Source: Dehalococcoidia bacterium (GTDB lineage: Bacteria; Chloroflexota; Dehalococcoidia; Lucifugimonadales; Lucifugimonadaceae). Taken from it: a stretch of DNA of 64,000 nt. The position numbers and the translations under genes are program-made. Below are positions 24,351-33,604 of this stretch, piece after piece (the stretch's first letter is position 1; every line of letters begins with the position of its first letter). The notes beneath the pieces are model-generated. The model saw only the letters and a program-made list of their open reading frames with translations, searched no databases and was not told the DNA's origin. The stretch is taken from the NCBI GenBank assembly GCA_002728715.1, contig PBVQ01000001.1, forward strand, positions 73,805 through 137,804. The letters run 5' to 3'.

Positions 24351-26949
24351 TTTTTCTTCTTTCAGAACGAGACAATTTTCTTCCGGAGGAAGAATGAGTA
24401 GGTATATTGGAAAGACTAGAGACATGAGAAGATTGCTCATTTTTCTTAGCGTTACTCATTACAGATGGTTGGTTAGAAAACTGACTTATTTTGCCTTGAT
24501 TATCTGAAGCATATGCGACGGAAGAATTAAAAAATAAAATGCTAACGCTGCTTCTTATAGTTTCATTAAGATTAGTGAACATTGCAAATCCTGCTCTTTT
24601 ATAAGCAACCAAAGGATCTCTTTGGCCTGCAGCTTCTAGTCCAATACCTTGCCTCATATTATCCATTGACGTCAAATGCTCAACCCAATTTTCATCTATA
24701 GATTTCAATAAAACTGCTTTAGAATATTCTGAAATCATTTTTTCTCCAATATTTTCTTTTCTGGAAAGATAAAGTTTTTCAGTAAATTGATGTAGTGATT
24801 CTTTTAAGTCTATATTATTGTCAAAATAAGAACTAATTTCTTGCTCAGTAATCTCATTTTTAGGTATAATCTTGGTAATATCTCTATAAAAATTTGAATC
24901 TATTTCAGTGCTTTCATCAACCATTTGATCTATTTCTTCATTTATGTAATTTAATACTAATTCCTTAAAATCTTCTCCAGATAAAGCATGATCTCTTAAT
25001 TTGTAAATGACATCTCTCTGCGTATTCATAACATCATCATAATCTACCAAATATTTTCTTATCTCAAAATTTTGTGCTTCAACTTTAGTTTGTGCAGTTT
25101 CAACTGATTTTGAAACTATTCTATTCTCAATAGGAATATCATCCTCCCATCTAAGTAAATTCATGGCACTTTTTATCCTATCACCACCAAAACGCTTAAC
25201 TATTTCATCTTCAGTAGAAAGATAGAACTGAGTCTCTCCTGGATCTCCTTGCCTCCCACATCTTCCTCTGAGCTGATTGTCTATTCTTCTAGATTCATGC
25301 CTTTCAGTTCCAATAACAAATAGCCCTCCTTTTTCAACAACAAAATTATGATTTTTCTCCCAATCACTATCAGACTGTCTATCATTCTTAGGTTTTCCTC
25401 CAAGAATTATATCTGTTCCCCTTCCTGCCATATTAGTAGCGACAGTTACTGCACCAGGAATACCTGCTTCTTCAATAATTTGTGCCTCTTTTTCATGAAA
25501 TTTTGCATTTAATACATTATGCATAATATTTCTTTTTGATAACAAATTAGATAAGTGTTCAGATTTTTCTATAGTAGTTGTACCAATCAGCACAGGTCTA
25601 GAAACTTTGTTTAATTCGCTAACTTTTTCAATTATTGCATTCCATTTTGCATTTTCATTAATATAAATATAGTCACCATGATCAACTCTTAAACTTTCTT
25701 TATTTGTTGGAACTTCTATAACCTCCAAGCCATAAATTTTTTCCATTTCTTCTGCCTCTGTACTTGCTGTTCCCGTCATCCCGGACAATTTTTCGTACAT
25801 TCTAAAATAGTTTTGTAAAGTTATTGTTGCATAAGTTATAGATTCTCTCTGAATAGATACATTTTCCTTAGCCTCTAATGCTTGATGTAAACCATCTGAA
25901 AATCTTCTTCCTGTCATCAATCTTCCAGTAAATTCATCAACAATGATTATTTGACTATTTTGGAGTACATATTCTCTATTTTTTTCATAAACAAATTCCG
26001 CCCTAATTGCATTTTCAGCAAAATGCGATAATACATTATTTTCAGGAGAATATAGGTTATTTATACCTAGAATATTCTCAATATTTTTTATCCCCACTTC
26101 TGTTAAGGAGATATTTTTTCTTTTTTCCTCTATCTCAAAATCTCTACCTTTCTGTAGTCTTTTTGCAAGCCTAGAAAATCTTTTATATTCTCCTGCTTGC
26201 TCTTTAGCAGGACCAGAAATGATTAGTGGTGTTCTTGCTTCATCAATAAGTATGTTATCAACCTCATCAACTATTGCAAAATTTCTAGATTTTTGAACCT
26301 TCTGCTCATAATTATCTACCATATTATCTCTAAGGTAATCGAAACCAAACTCATTATTTGTACCGTAAGTGATATCACATTCATATGCTTCTTTTCTTGA
26401 ACATACATAAAAAGAACCATCAATTTCTAAATCATTTTTTTTATTATCATCAGAAATTAAAATTAGTGATTTATTATTCTGAAGACACCCAACTGACAAA
26501 CCTAAAAATTGATATATTTTCCCCATCCATTCAGCATCTCTTTTTGCCAAGTAGTCATTAACTGTAATCAAATGAACACCGTCTGCTGAAAGAGCATTTA
26601 GATAAGTTGGCAAAGTCGCTACAAGAGTTTTTCCTTCACCTGTTCTCATTTCTGCGATTTTTCCTTGATGAAGAATTATACCCCCTATGATTTGGACGTC
26701 GAAATGCCTCATACCCAGTACTCTTTTCGAGGCCTCTCTGACTAATGAAAAAGCTTCTGGCAAAATCTCATCTAGTGAAGATCCATTACTATGATCAACT
26801 CTTAATTTTTCTGTATAAACTTTTATTTCATTTTCAGTTAATAAACTAAATTTCTCTTCCAAAGCATTAACTTTTTCCAGTATGGGTTCTAACTTTCCTA
26901 ATGCTTTTTCATTGGAGTCACCTAATATTTTATTTAAAATATTGAACAT
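24319..26949 (-). CDS. secA: Preprotein translocase ATPase SecA
   Basis: 876 residues with DEAD motor, preprotein cross-linking, scaffold and wing regions. Walker A is M-R-T-G-E-G-K-T, Walker B I-V-D-E-V-D, and the second motor shows V-A-T-N-M-A-G-R-G-T-D-I and Q-L-R-G-R-C-G-R-Q-G-D. It drives Sec-dependent export through SecYEG, relevant to the lipoproteins in this window. The C-terminus is a basic Ser/Arg/Lys tail without the CxCx8C(H/C) zinc-binding SecB-contact motif. Confidence 0.96.
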   Translation of the reverse strand: MFNILNKILGDSNEKALGKLEPILEKVNALEEKFSLLTENEIKVYTEKLRVDHSNGSSLDEILPEAFSLVREASKRVLGMRHFDVQIIGGIILHQGKIAEMRTGEGKTLVATLPTYLNALSADGVHLITVNDYLAKRDAEWMGKIYQFLGLSVGCLQNNKSLILISDDNKKNDLEIDGSFYVCSRKEAYECDITYGTNNEFGFDYLRDNMVDNYEQKVQKSRNFAIVDEVDNILIDEARTPLIISGPAKEQAGEYKRFSRLAKRLQKGRDFEIEEKRKNISLTEVGIKNIENILGINNLYSPENNVLSHFAENAIRAEFVYEKNREYVLQNSQIIIVDEFTGRLMTGRRFSDGLHQALEAKENVSIQRESITYATITLQNYFRMYEKLSGMTGTASTEAEEMEKIYGLEVIEVPTNKESLRVDHGDYIYINENAKWNAIIEKVSELNKVSRPVLIGTTTIEKSEHLSNLLSKRNIMHNVLNAKFHEKEAQIIEEAGIPGAVTVATNMAGRGTDIILGGKPKNDRQSDSDWEKNHNFVVEKGGLFVIGTERHESRRIDNQLRGRCGRQGDPGETQFYLSTEDEIVKRFGGDRIKSAMNLLRWEDDIPIENRIVSKSVETAQTKVEAQNFEIRKYLVDYDDVMNTQRDVIYKLRDHALSGEDFKELVLNYINEEIDQMVDESTEIDSNFYRDITKIIPKNEITEQEISSYFDNNIDLKESLHQFTEKLYLSRKENIGEKMISEYSKAVLLKSIDENWVEHLTSMDNMRQGIGLEAAGQRDPLVAYKRAGFAMFTNLNETIRSSVSILFFNSSVAYASDNQGKISQFSNQPSVMSNAKKNEQSSHVSSLSNIPTHSSSGRKLSRSERRKIERDQRKNRK

Positions 26950-27006
26950 ACTAATATTGTAAATGAAAAAAATTTTACGTGTTGTATTTATAATTGAAAG
27001 AAATTA

Positions 27007-27963
27007 TTAATGAGTGAATAGTTGCCCTACTGATTTTCCTTCATGAATTCTTCTTATTGCCTCGCCCAATAATGGGGCAATTGATATAATCTTAATTTTC
27101 TCATGCTGTTTATTAGAATCTATAGGAACACTGTCAGTAACAACAAACTCTTTAATGTATGAATTTTTTACTAATTTATTTGCTGAATCGCCGGGTAATA
27201 CTCCATGGGTTGCAACAGCATATATATCTTTAGCACCAGCTTTGTGAATAGCTTCTGCTGCAGCTATCATTGTTCCTCCACTACTTATTTCATCATCAAA
27301 TAATATTATATTTTTTGATGCAACATCACCTATAACATTTAGGCTTTGAACCTTGTCATTATTTCCCATTCTTCTTTTTTCAACAATCGCCAATGGTACA
27401 TTTATCCAATTTGCAAAATCTCTTGCCTTTTTTGAGATCCCTATATCAGTAGCAACAACTACACAATCTTCTACAGATTTATCTTGAAAATATTCCACTA
27501 GTTTAGGCATTGCGGTTAATTCATCTACAGGAACCTTAAAGAAGCCTTGAACTTGGCCAGCATGTAAATCAACCATTACTACTCTATCTGCTCCCGCAGT
27601 CTCAAGCAAGTCAGCTACAAGTCTTCCTGTAATAGGAACTCTGGGTTGGTCTTTTTTATCTGTTCTAGCATAACTATAAAATGGAACTACTGCAGTTATT
27701 CTACCAGCAGACGCACGCTTTGCTGCATCTATCATAATAAGTAGTTCCATAATATTATCATTTACAGGTTCAACTGTAGATTGGAGTATAAAAACATCCT
27801 TTTGGCGAACATTCTCTAATATTTTTACAAAAGTATTATCATTAGCGAATTTAAAAACTTCAATTTTTCCTACATCCTGATCTAAATATTTACAAATATC
27901 TTGAACCAAAACACCATGTGAATTACCAGAAAAAATTACAGGCTTACCGTTAAATCCATTCAT
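27007..27963 (-). CDS. prs: Ribose-phosphate pyrophosphokinase
   Basis: 318 residues, usual Prs length. It has F-Y-S-Y-A-R-T-D-K-K-D, D-L-H-A-G-Q-V-Q-G-F-F with the ATP/metal site, the catalytic K-R-R region (V-E-K-R-R) and the PRPP loop F-D-D-E-I-S-S-G-G-T. The loop differs from the common D-D-M-I-D-T-G-G-T form but keeps both Asp. The product PRPP feeds nucleotide, histidine and NAD synthesis. It is divergent from ispH across 161 bp. Confidence 0.93.
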   Translation of the reverse strand: MNGFNGKPVIFSGNSHGVLVQDICKYLDQDVGKIEVFKFANDNTFVKILENVRQKDVFILQSTVEPVNDNIMELLIMIDAAKRASAGRITAVVPFYSYARTDKKDQPRVPITGRLVADLLETAGADRVVMVDLHAGQVQGFFKVPVDELTAMPKLVEYFQDKSVEDCVVVATDIGISKKARDFANWINVPLAIVEKRRMGNNDKVQSLNVIGDVASKNIILFDDEISSGGTMIAAAEAIHKAGAKDIYAVATHGVLPGDSANKLVKNSYIKEFVVTDSVPIDSNKQHEKIKIISIAPLLGEAIRRIHEGKSVGQLFTH

Positions 27964-28124
27964 TATTTTTACCCTTACTAAAATTTAACTTACTGATGAT
28001 ATTACCAACAGTACTTAATCTATCATTTATAGAAATCAATGTAAAACAATATTCTCATCCATATACTAAATTGGAAATAAAGTTTAAAATTTAAAATATA
28101 GAATTTATGTTCAAAGGAAAAAAA

Positions 28125-29045
28125 ATGGAAGTATATTTAGCCACCCCAAGAGGTTTTTGTGCAGGAGTAGATTTAGCTGTTGACATAGTCAAAAAAGCTG
28201 TAGAAAAATATGGGAAACCTGTGTATGTAAAGCACCAGATAGTACATAATCCAAAAGTAGTTGATGACGTGGAAAAAATGGGTGCAATAACAGTAGAACA
28301 AGTAAGTGAAGTCCCAAATGACTCAGTAGTAGTATTCAGTGCTCATGGTTCTCCTCCGAAAGATTATGAAGATGCTAAAAAGAAAAACTTAAAGGTTCTA
28401 GATGCTACATGTCCTCTGGTGACAAGGGTACATAACGAAGCAAAAAAATATAAAAAAGAGGGGAAAAAAATTATCTTAGTTGGTCATAAAGGTCACCAAG
28501 AAGTAATCGGAACGACCGGGCAATCTGATATGGAATTAATAGATGATCGAGATGATTGGGTTTTACCAAAGTTTGGAAATAATGAACAAATAGCAGTCTT
28601 AACTCAAACTACACTTTCGGTTGACGATACATCAAAAACAATAAAAAAAATTTTAGATTCAAAACCTGATGCTATTATAAGAAACGATATATGTTACGCT
28701 ACAACTAATCGACAACAAGCTGCTATTGAATTAGCTGATCTTACTGAAATTGTACTTGTCATAGGAGCTAGTAATAGCTCTAATTGTAATCGCTTAAGAG
28801 ATGTAGCTATAAAAAAAGGAGTCCCAGCATACTTAATTAATGGTCCTGAGGAATTAGATATGAATTGGCTAAAAAACGTGAGTAAAATAGGTATTACTTC
28901 TGGAGCATCTACACCCGAAAAACAGGTTCAATCTGTAATCAAGGCAATTAATCCAAAAAATATACATAATGTAGGGCCAGGTGAGAGAAAAACAATTTTT
29001 TCTCTTCCAAAAAAAGTAAAAGAAGTTTTTTCAGAGGAAAAGTAA
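28125..29045 (+). CDS. ispH: 4-hydroxy-3-methylbut-2-enyl diphosphate reductase
   Basis: 306 residues from ATG 28125, chosen because AAAGGA lies 6 bp upstream and the protein then starts at the usual M-E-V-Y-L-A-T-P-R-G-F-C. Three conserved Fe-S cysteines are seen (R-G-F-C-A-G, D-A-T-C-P-L-V and N-D-I-C-Y-A-T), plus H-G-S-P-P and the T-N-R-Q segment. It performs the last MEP-pathway step, to IPP and DMAPP. ispG, dxr and uppS of the same route are at 50-56 kb. Confidence 0.95.
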   Translation: MEVYLATPRGFCAGVDLAVDIVKKAVEKYGKPVYVKHQIVHNPKVVDDVEKMGAITVEQVSEVPNDSVVVFSAHGSPPKDYEDAKKKNLKVLDATCPLVTRVHNEAKKYKKEGKKIILVGHKGHQEVIGTTGQSDMELIDDRDDWVLPKFGNNEQIAVLTQTTLSVDDTSKTIKKILDSKPDAIIRNDICYATTNRQQAAIELADLTEIVLVIGASNSSNCNRLRDVAIKKGVPAYLINGPEELDMNWLKNVSKIGITSGASTPEKQVQSVIKAINPKNIHNVGPGERKTIFSLPKKVKEVFSEEK

Positions 29046-30163
29046 TGAAAATAGTATCTGTAGAATGCTTAGTTTTGGACGAACAATATCCATACGTTGT
29101 AATAAATACTGACGAAGGTACAATTGGTTTTGGAGAGTGTTTTAGAAGATCACCTTACGTTACAAAAACTGTTATTGAAACTGTTTTTGCTCCGTTAATT
29201 ATAGGAAAATCTCCTTTTAACAATAATGAAATATGGGAAGAAATGACTAATTCTGCAGCTACAATGGGGCCCTTAGGAACACTACTAACAGCTGCATCTG
29301 GTATAGATATAGCTTTATGGGATATAAAAGGCAAAGTTCTTAATCAGCCAATTCACAAATTAATAGGTGGGAAACAAAAAGATAAAATATCTTTATATGC
29401 CAGTTCACTTAGAAGAGATCTTTCTCCTAAAGAAGAAGCTATTAGAGTTGGTAAGTTTTTTGATAAAGGTTTCATGGCTTACAAAATGCATTCAGCCAAT
29501 CCTTCAAAAATAGATGACACTTTAAACGATAATACAATTAATACTGTAAAAGAAATTAGAAAAGAACTGGGTAATCAAGTAGAAATCATGGTTGATGTTA
29601 ATGGTGCTTACTCTGTTTCACACGCTATAGAAATAGGTAAACAACTTGAAGACTTGAATGTTTTTCATTTCGAAGAACCAGTAAAATCCATGAAAGACAT
29701 GGAAGGTTTATCGAGAGTTTCAGAAAAATTAGATATACCTATTGCTGCTGGAGAAAATGCATTTACGAGATGGGAACATATGAGATTATTTGAGTATGGC
29801 AAGCCAGATATAATGCAACCTGATGTAGTCAAAGTTGGAGGTATAACTGAGCACTTAAGAATAGAAAGTGCTCTTACGTCTAAAAACGCTATTCTAACAA
29901 CTCACAATACACAACCATATGGTTCTACAGCTGCTCATGCCCACATTATTTCAGCAAGCAATAATTATCCATATTATCAAGAATATAATATTGAAAAAGT
30001 ATCAATTAAAGATAATGATTCTATTCTAGACGAAAAATTTGAACCGATTGAAGGTTCCATTAAAGTACCTGAATCACCAGGCTTAGGATTAGCATACAAC
30101 CTAAAAAGAATGAGAGAGAGATCTGTTGATAAGCCTACGAAATTAGTTGATCCAAGAAAATAA
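29045..30163 (+). CDS. Enolase-superfamily (mandelate racemase/muconate lactonizing) enzyme
   Basis: 372 residues. Metal ligands fit D184, E210 and E237, and the D260/H287 dyad is spaced 27 residues as in mandelate racemase. The second-strand motif reads K147-x-H149 instead of K-x-K, which changes the likely chemistry. Dehydration of an acid sugar is plausible; substrate unknown. The ATG overlaps the ispH stop by 1 bp (TAATG), so the pair are coupled despite unrelated functions. Confidence 0.87.
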   Translation: MKIVSVECLVLDEQYPYVVINTDEGTIGFGECFRRSPYVTKTVIETVFAPLIIGKSPFNNNEIWEEMTNSAATMGPLGTLLTAASGIDIALWDIKGKVLNQPIHKLIGGKQKDKISLYASSLRRDLSPKEEAIRVGKFFDKGFMAYKMHSANPSKIDDTLNDNTINTVKEIRKELGNQVEIMVDVNGAYSVSHAIEIGKQLEDLNVFHFEEPVKSMKDMEGLSRVSEKLDIPIAAGENAFTRWEHMRLFEYGKPDIMQPDVVKVGGITEHLRIESALTSKNAILTTHNTQPYGSTAAHAHIISASNNYPYYQEYNIEKVSIKDNDSILDEKFEPIEGSIKVPESPGLGLAYNLKRMRERSVDKPTKLVDPRK

Positions 30164-30166
30164 CAT

Positions 30167-30742
30167 ATGAAAAACAAAAAAATCATAACAATGATTACAA
30201 TATTGTTTTTTTTAGTTTTAATTTCTTGTTCCCAGATTAAGAATACTAATGATGGGAAAAAACTAATTCATGTGAATCATCCCATCGACTGCAAAAATTG
30301 GGATGGTAAAACTTTTGAAAAAATAAAGGTAGAAGTTTTATTTAAAAACAATTTTCGCAAAGTTCTATCAGTCGAGCATGCGAATCAGTATAAAGAAATA
30401 TCTACAGGGCTAATGTGTAGGACAGAAATCACTGAATCTTCTGGAATGCTATTTGATTTTCAGGCAGAGCAAAATATTGGTTTTTGGATGCTTAATGTTA
30501 ATTTTCCCATAGATGTTTTGTATCTTATTAAAAAGAATGATAAATTATACATTGAAGATTATAAACAAATGGAACCATGTATTAATGATGGAAATTTATC
30601 ATATACTGAATATGAGAATAAGTGTAGGATAGAATCACTGAATTACAGGCCAAAAAAAATGTATAATTATGCTTTAGAAATAAACAAAAATTCACTAAAT
30701 ATTGAGAATATTGCATATATAAAAATCATTAGTTCTGATTAG
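30167..30742 (+). CDS. DUF192-domain lipoprotein
   Basis: 191 residues. A lipoprotein signal ends L-V-L-I-S-C (lipobox Cys near residue 21). The DUF192 core is recognisable: S-T-G-L-M-C-R-T, G-M-L-F-D-F and F-W-M-L-N-V-N-F-P-I-D-V. DUF192 proteins are small, often secreted; their function is not established. It follows the enolase-family gene by 3 bp and precedes the GpmI-like gene by 16 bp. Confidence 0.8.
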   Translation: MKNKKIITMITILFFLVLISCSQIKNTNDGKKLIHVNHPIDCKNWDGKTFEKIKVEVLFKNNFRKVLSVEHANQYKEISTGLMCRTEITESSGMLFDFQAEQNIGFWMLNVNFPIDVLYLIKKNDKLYIEDYKQMEPCINDGNLSYTEYENKCRIESLNYRPKKMYNYALEINKNSLNIENIAYIKIISSD

Positions 30743-30758
30743 CTGAAAGACAACCATA

Positions 30759-32720
30759 TTGAATGAGAATAACGATAATAGATTACTCCTAATTATTACT
30801 GATGGTCTTGGATTTAATCCAACTACATCAGAAAAAATCATAATAAAAGTTTGGGATAATTTATCATCCATAGAAAAAAATCAACTTCTGGGTTTGTACA
30901 AAAAAAATAATTTAGATCAAAGTTTATATCTCGCTCCTTTATATCCTGTTTCCTCCGAAATTTTCAATGAAAACCACAATTTAGGTTATATGATTACTAA
31001 CATAGAAAAAATTATAAAAATCCGTTCAAAAATTCCTATATTGCTCTTAAAAAAAATCAATGAAAAAATTTATTCTATTTCAGAAGAATATAAGTATGTG
31101 CCTTGGGCAGCGAATTGTAACAATTTAGCAGAAATTAGAAATAATAATCACTCCATACCCACTAAAGCATCAGGTATATGGGTCGGCTATGAAGATATCA
31201 AACCAACAGTTCAAGGCAATTCGGAAACTGGACATCAACAAATAGGTAATTTAACACTTGCCAATCAAATTCCCTTAGAAATTTCTGAGTCTATCAAAAA
31301 TAAAAGTTTTTATGAAAATACTAATCTAAATTCATGTATAAATAAAGCAGTACAAAATAATACTAAAATTAATTTCTCTTTTCTTCTTTCAGGAACAAAT
31401 GGATCGAATGGAAGAGTTCATAGTGCATGGAACCATTTAGAAGCATTTCTTAAATTAGTATTTATTGAACACAAGCTTCCTCCAGAAAAAATTCAGATGC
31501 AGGCAATTCTTGATGGTAGAGATTCAGGCAATTTTGCCTCAATTAAAAACTCGGATGAGGAAGAAGGGTTTTTGTACATATTAAAAAGTTTACTAGATAA
31601 ATATCAAGCAATTAAGAGCCTTTGCTGGATAGTAGGAAGATCCTCAGCTATGGATAGAGACTTCAGAGAAGAAGCAGCTTACTCTGACTTCTTGCACTTA
31701 ACAGGAAAAAAATATCACGCTGCTAAAAGTTTTTCTGATGTAGTTAGTTTTATTGAATCTCAACACTTAAGCGGAACTAACGATCAAAGTATTCCACCAA
31801 TATCGATACTTAGAGATGATAAAAAAGCACCAATTATTGATACTAATGACTCATTCATAAACCTTAACTTTAGATCTGATCGTCAAAGAATTAAGACCGC
31901 ATGGCTATCAGATTCAAAAAAATATTTGTTTAATGAAGCAAAAAGTAGAGGTAAAAATTGGAGAGCAGATTGGTTAGAACATGGACTAAACTTAAATATA
32001 TGTACATTAGCTGAGTATGACCCTTATTTTGAGAAAGAATCTCGTGTAAAAGTAGCATATAAGACAAATCCACATGAGGATAATTTACTTTATCAATGGA
32101 AAAATCTTACACAAAATAAAACATATGCACTGATTGGCGAAAGCGTAAAGTCAGCGCATGTAGGTTTTTTTATACGGGGAAGAAGAGAGGATGTCAAAGA
32201 TAAAATTGAATTCAGAAAAATTATACCATCTCACAGCGTAAGTGAAGGAGTAAAATCAGATACTGATTTTTATCTATTCCCAGAAATGAGAAACAAAGAG
32301 ATAACAAAGGAAGTATTAAATTTAATAAACTCTACAGATCATAATTTAATAATATGTAACCTTGCATCAACTGATATGATTGGACACTGTTTACCTGAAA
32401 AATATGAAGAAGCCAAACTAGCTTATAGATCAGTTGAAAAATCAATTTGCTCTATGGTGGAAGTAGCTAAAATAAATAATATTCCCATTATTATTACCTC
32501 TGATCATGGTAACATCGAAGATCATGACTCATCTCATAGTGCTAATGAAATACTTACAACTATAATTTTGAATAAAAAAACAAAATTAAGTCATTTCCCT
32601 GCTAGATTATATGATATTGGACCTACAATTCTTGAGATCTTTGGGATAAAAAACCCTACAAAAAACAAGTTAAATCGAGATAAAAAATTCTTGGGTAAAA
32701 GTATAATAGAGTTTACCTAG
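30759..32720 (+). CDS. gpmI: 2,3-bisphosphoglycerate-independent phosphoglycerate mutase-like protein (extended)
   Basis: 653 residues against about 510 for standard iPGM. The alkaline-phosphatase fold signature is present: I-T-D-G-L-G near residue 13, catalytic Ser in G-N-S-E-T-G-H-Q-Q-I-G (S155), D-G-R-D-S, R-S-D-R-Q-R, and C-terminal T-S-D-H-G-N-I-E-D. Compared with standard enzymes the catalytic Ser is displaced by about 90 residues, and the C-terminal half also carries extra sequence. It would interconvert 3- and 2-phosphoglycerate. Start is TTG 30759. Confidence 0.82.
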   Translation: MNENNDNRLLLIITDGLGFNPTTSEKIIIKVWDNLSSIEKNQLLGLYKKNNLDQSLYLAPLYPVSSEIFNENHNLGYMITNIEKIIKIRSKIPILLLKKINEKIYSISEEYKYVPWAANCNNLAEIRNNNHSIPTKASGIWVGYEDIKPTVQGNSETGHQQIGNLTLANQIPLEISESIKNKSFYENTNLNSCINKAVQNNTKINFSFLLSGTNGSNGRVHSAWNHLEAFLKLVFIEHKLPPEKIQMQAILDGRDSGNFASIKNSDEEEGFLYILKSLLDKYQAIKSLCWIVGRSSAMDRDFREEAAYSDFLHLTGKKYHAAKSFSDVVSFIESQHLSGTNDQSIPPISILRDDKKAPIIDTNDSFINLNFRSDRQRIKTAWLSDSKKYLFNEAKSRGKNWRADWLEHGLNLNICTLAEYDPYFEKESRVKVAYKTNPHEDNLLYQWKNLTQNKTYALIGESVKSAHVGFFIRGRREDVKDKIEFRKIIPSHSVSEGVKSDTDFYLFPEMRNKEITKEVLNLINSTDHNLIICNLASTDMIGHCLPEKYEEAKLAYRSVEKSICSMVEVAKINNIPIIITSDHGNIEDHDSSHSANEILTTIILNKKTKLSHFPARLYDIGPTILEIFGIKNPTKNKLNRDKKFLGKSIIEFT

Positions 32721-32736
32721 TTAAGAAAACTAAATA

Positions 32737-33501
32737 TTACCAAGCCGTTTCTCCACCATCTACTACAAGTTCAGTACCAGTTACCCATGATGATTCATCT
32801 GAAGCAAGATAAAGTATCCCATATGCAATGTCTTCTGGTAAACCTAACCTACCTAATGGAGTCATATTTAGACGATAATCTCTTATTTCTTCCTTTGAAT
32901 GAATATCTAAAGTCATTGGTGTATCTGTAAAACCCGGATGAATAGAATTAACTCTAATATTGTCTTTACCATATTGAACTGCAGCTCCCTTACTAAATGT
33001 TCTGGCTGCACCTTTTGAGGCATGATAGGCTGCTCCCGCAGGAGAACCTACAATACCAAATATTGAAGAAACGTTTATTATTGATCCTCCTCCAACATCT
33101 CTCATATGAGGAATTACCGCTCTTGTTCCTAGCATAATTGCGGTAGAATTAACAGCAAAAACATCATTCCAATTACTTAATGTTGTTTCTTCGACTACAG
33201 CTCTCCCTTTAGCCCCAGAAAGACCAGCATTATTAACTAATATATTAATTTTGCCCCATTTCTTTATTACTACATCAACTAATTTGTCCCATTCTTTTTC
33301 ATCAGCTACATTAATCTTAATAAATATTGCATTTCCATTATTAGAATTAATTTCATCTTGAAGAATTGTACCTTTATCTGTATCCAAATCTGCAATTACA
33401 ACCTTTGATCCTTCTTCTGAAAATATCCTAGTTGTTGCTTCACCAATACCAGATGCCCCTCCTGTAACAATTGAAACTTTATCTTTTAATCTAGAACTCA
33501 T
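32737..33501 (-). CDS. Short-chain dehydrogenase/reductase (classical SDR)
   Basis: 254 residues from ATG 33501, which has GGAG 6 bp upstream (ATG 33513 is also in frame). Cofactor motif T-G-G-A-S-G-I-G, N-N-A-G, catalytic Ser in N-V-S-S-I and Y-H-A-S-K, and C-terminal W-V-T-G-T-E-L-V-V-D-G-G. NAD(H) preference is suggested by an Asp (I-A-D-L-D) after strand 2. Substrate unknown. It is divergent from an MFS transporter gene about 100 bp away. Confidence 0.9.
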   Translation of the reverse strand: MSSRLKDKVSIVTGGASGIGEATTRIFSEEGSKVVIADLDTDKGTILQDEINSNNGNAIFIKINVADEKEWDKLVDVVIKKWGKINILVNNAGLSGAKGRAVVEETTLSNWNDVFAVNSTAIMLGTRAVIPHMRDVGGGSIINVSSIFGIVGSPAGAAYHASKGAARTFSKGAAVQYGKDNIRVNSIHPGFTDTPMTLDIHSKEEIRDYRLNMTPLGRLGLPEDIAYGILYLASDESSWVTGTELVVDGGETAW

Positions 33502-33604
33502 ATTTAACTCCATAACTTAGGTATATCTAAATTATCATAGTTTGTTATTTTTATATAAACATTTCAGTAAAAAAACAATAAATTTTACATATTATAGTAT
33601 TATT

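Noticed and set aside
24351..24440. ATG start at 24440 for the unknown gene after secA
   Set aside because: Would overlap secA by 122 bp and add a hydrophobic stretch that is the secA tail read in another frame.
33542..33604. Upstream TTG extension of the MFS gene at 33605
   Set aside because: No ribosome site, and the extra residues do not resemble the family N-terminus; the family-like Y-Y-G-W-W begins soon after ATG 33605.
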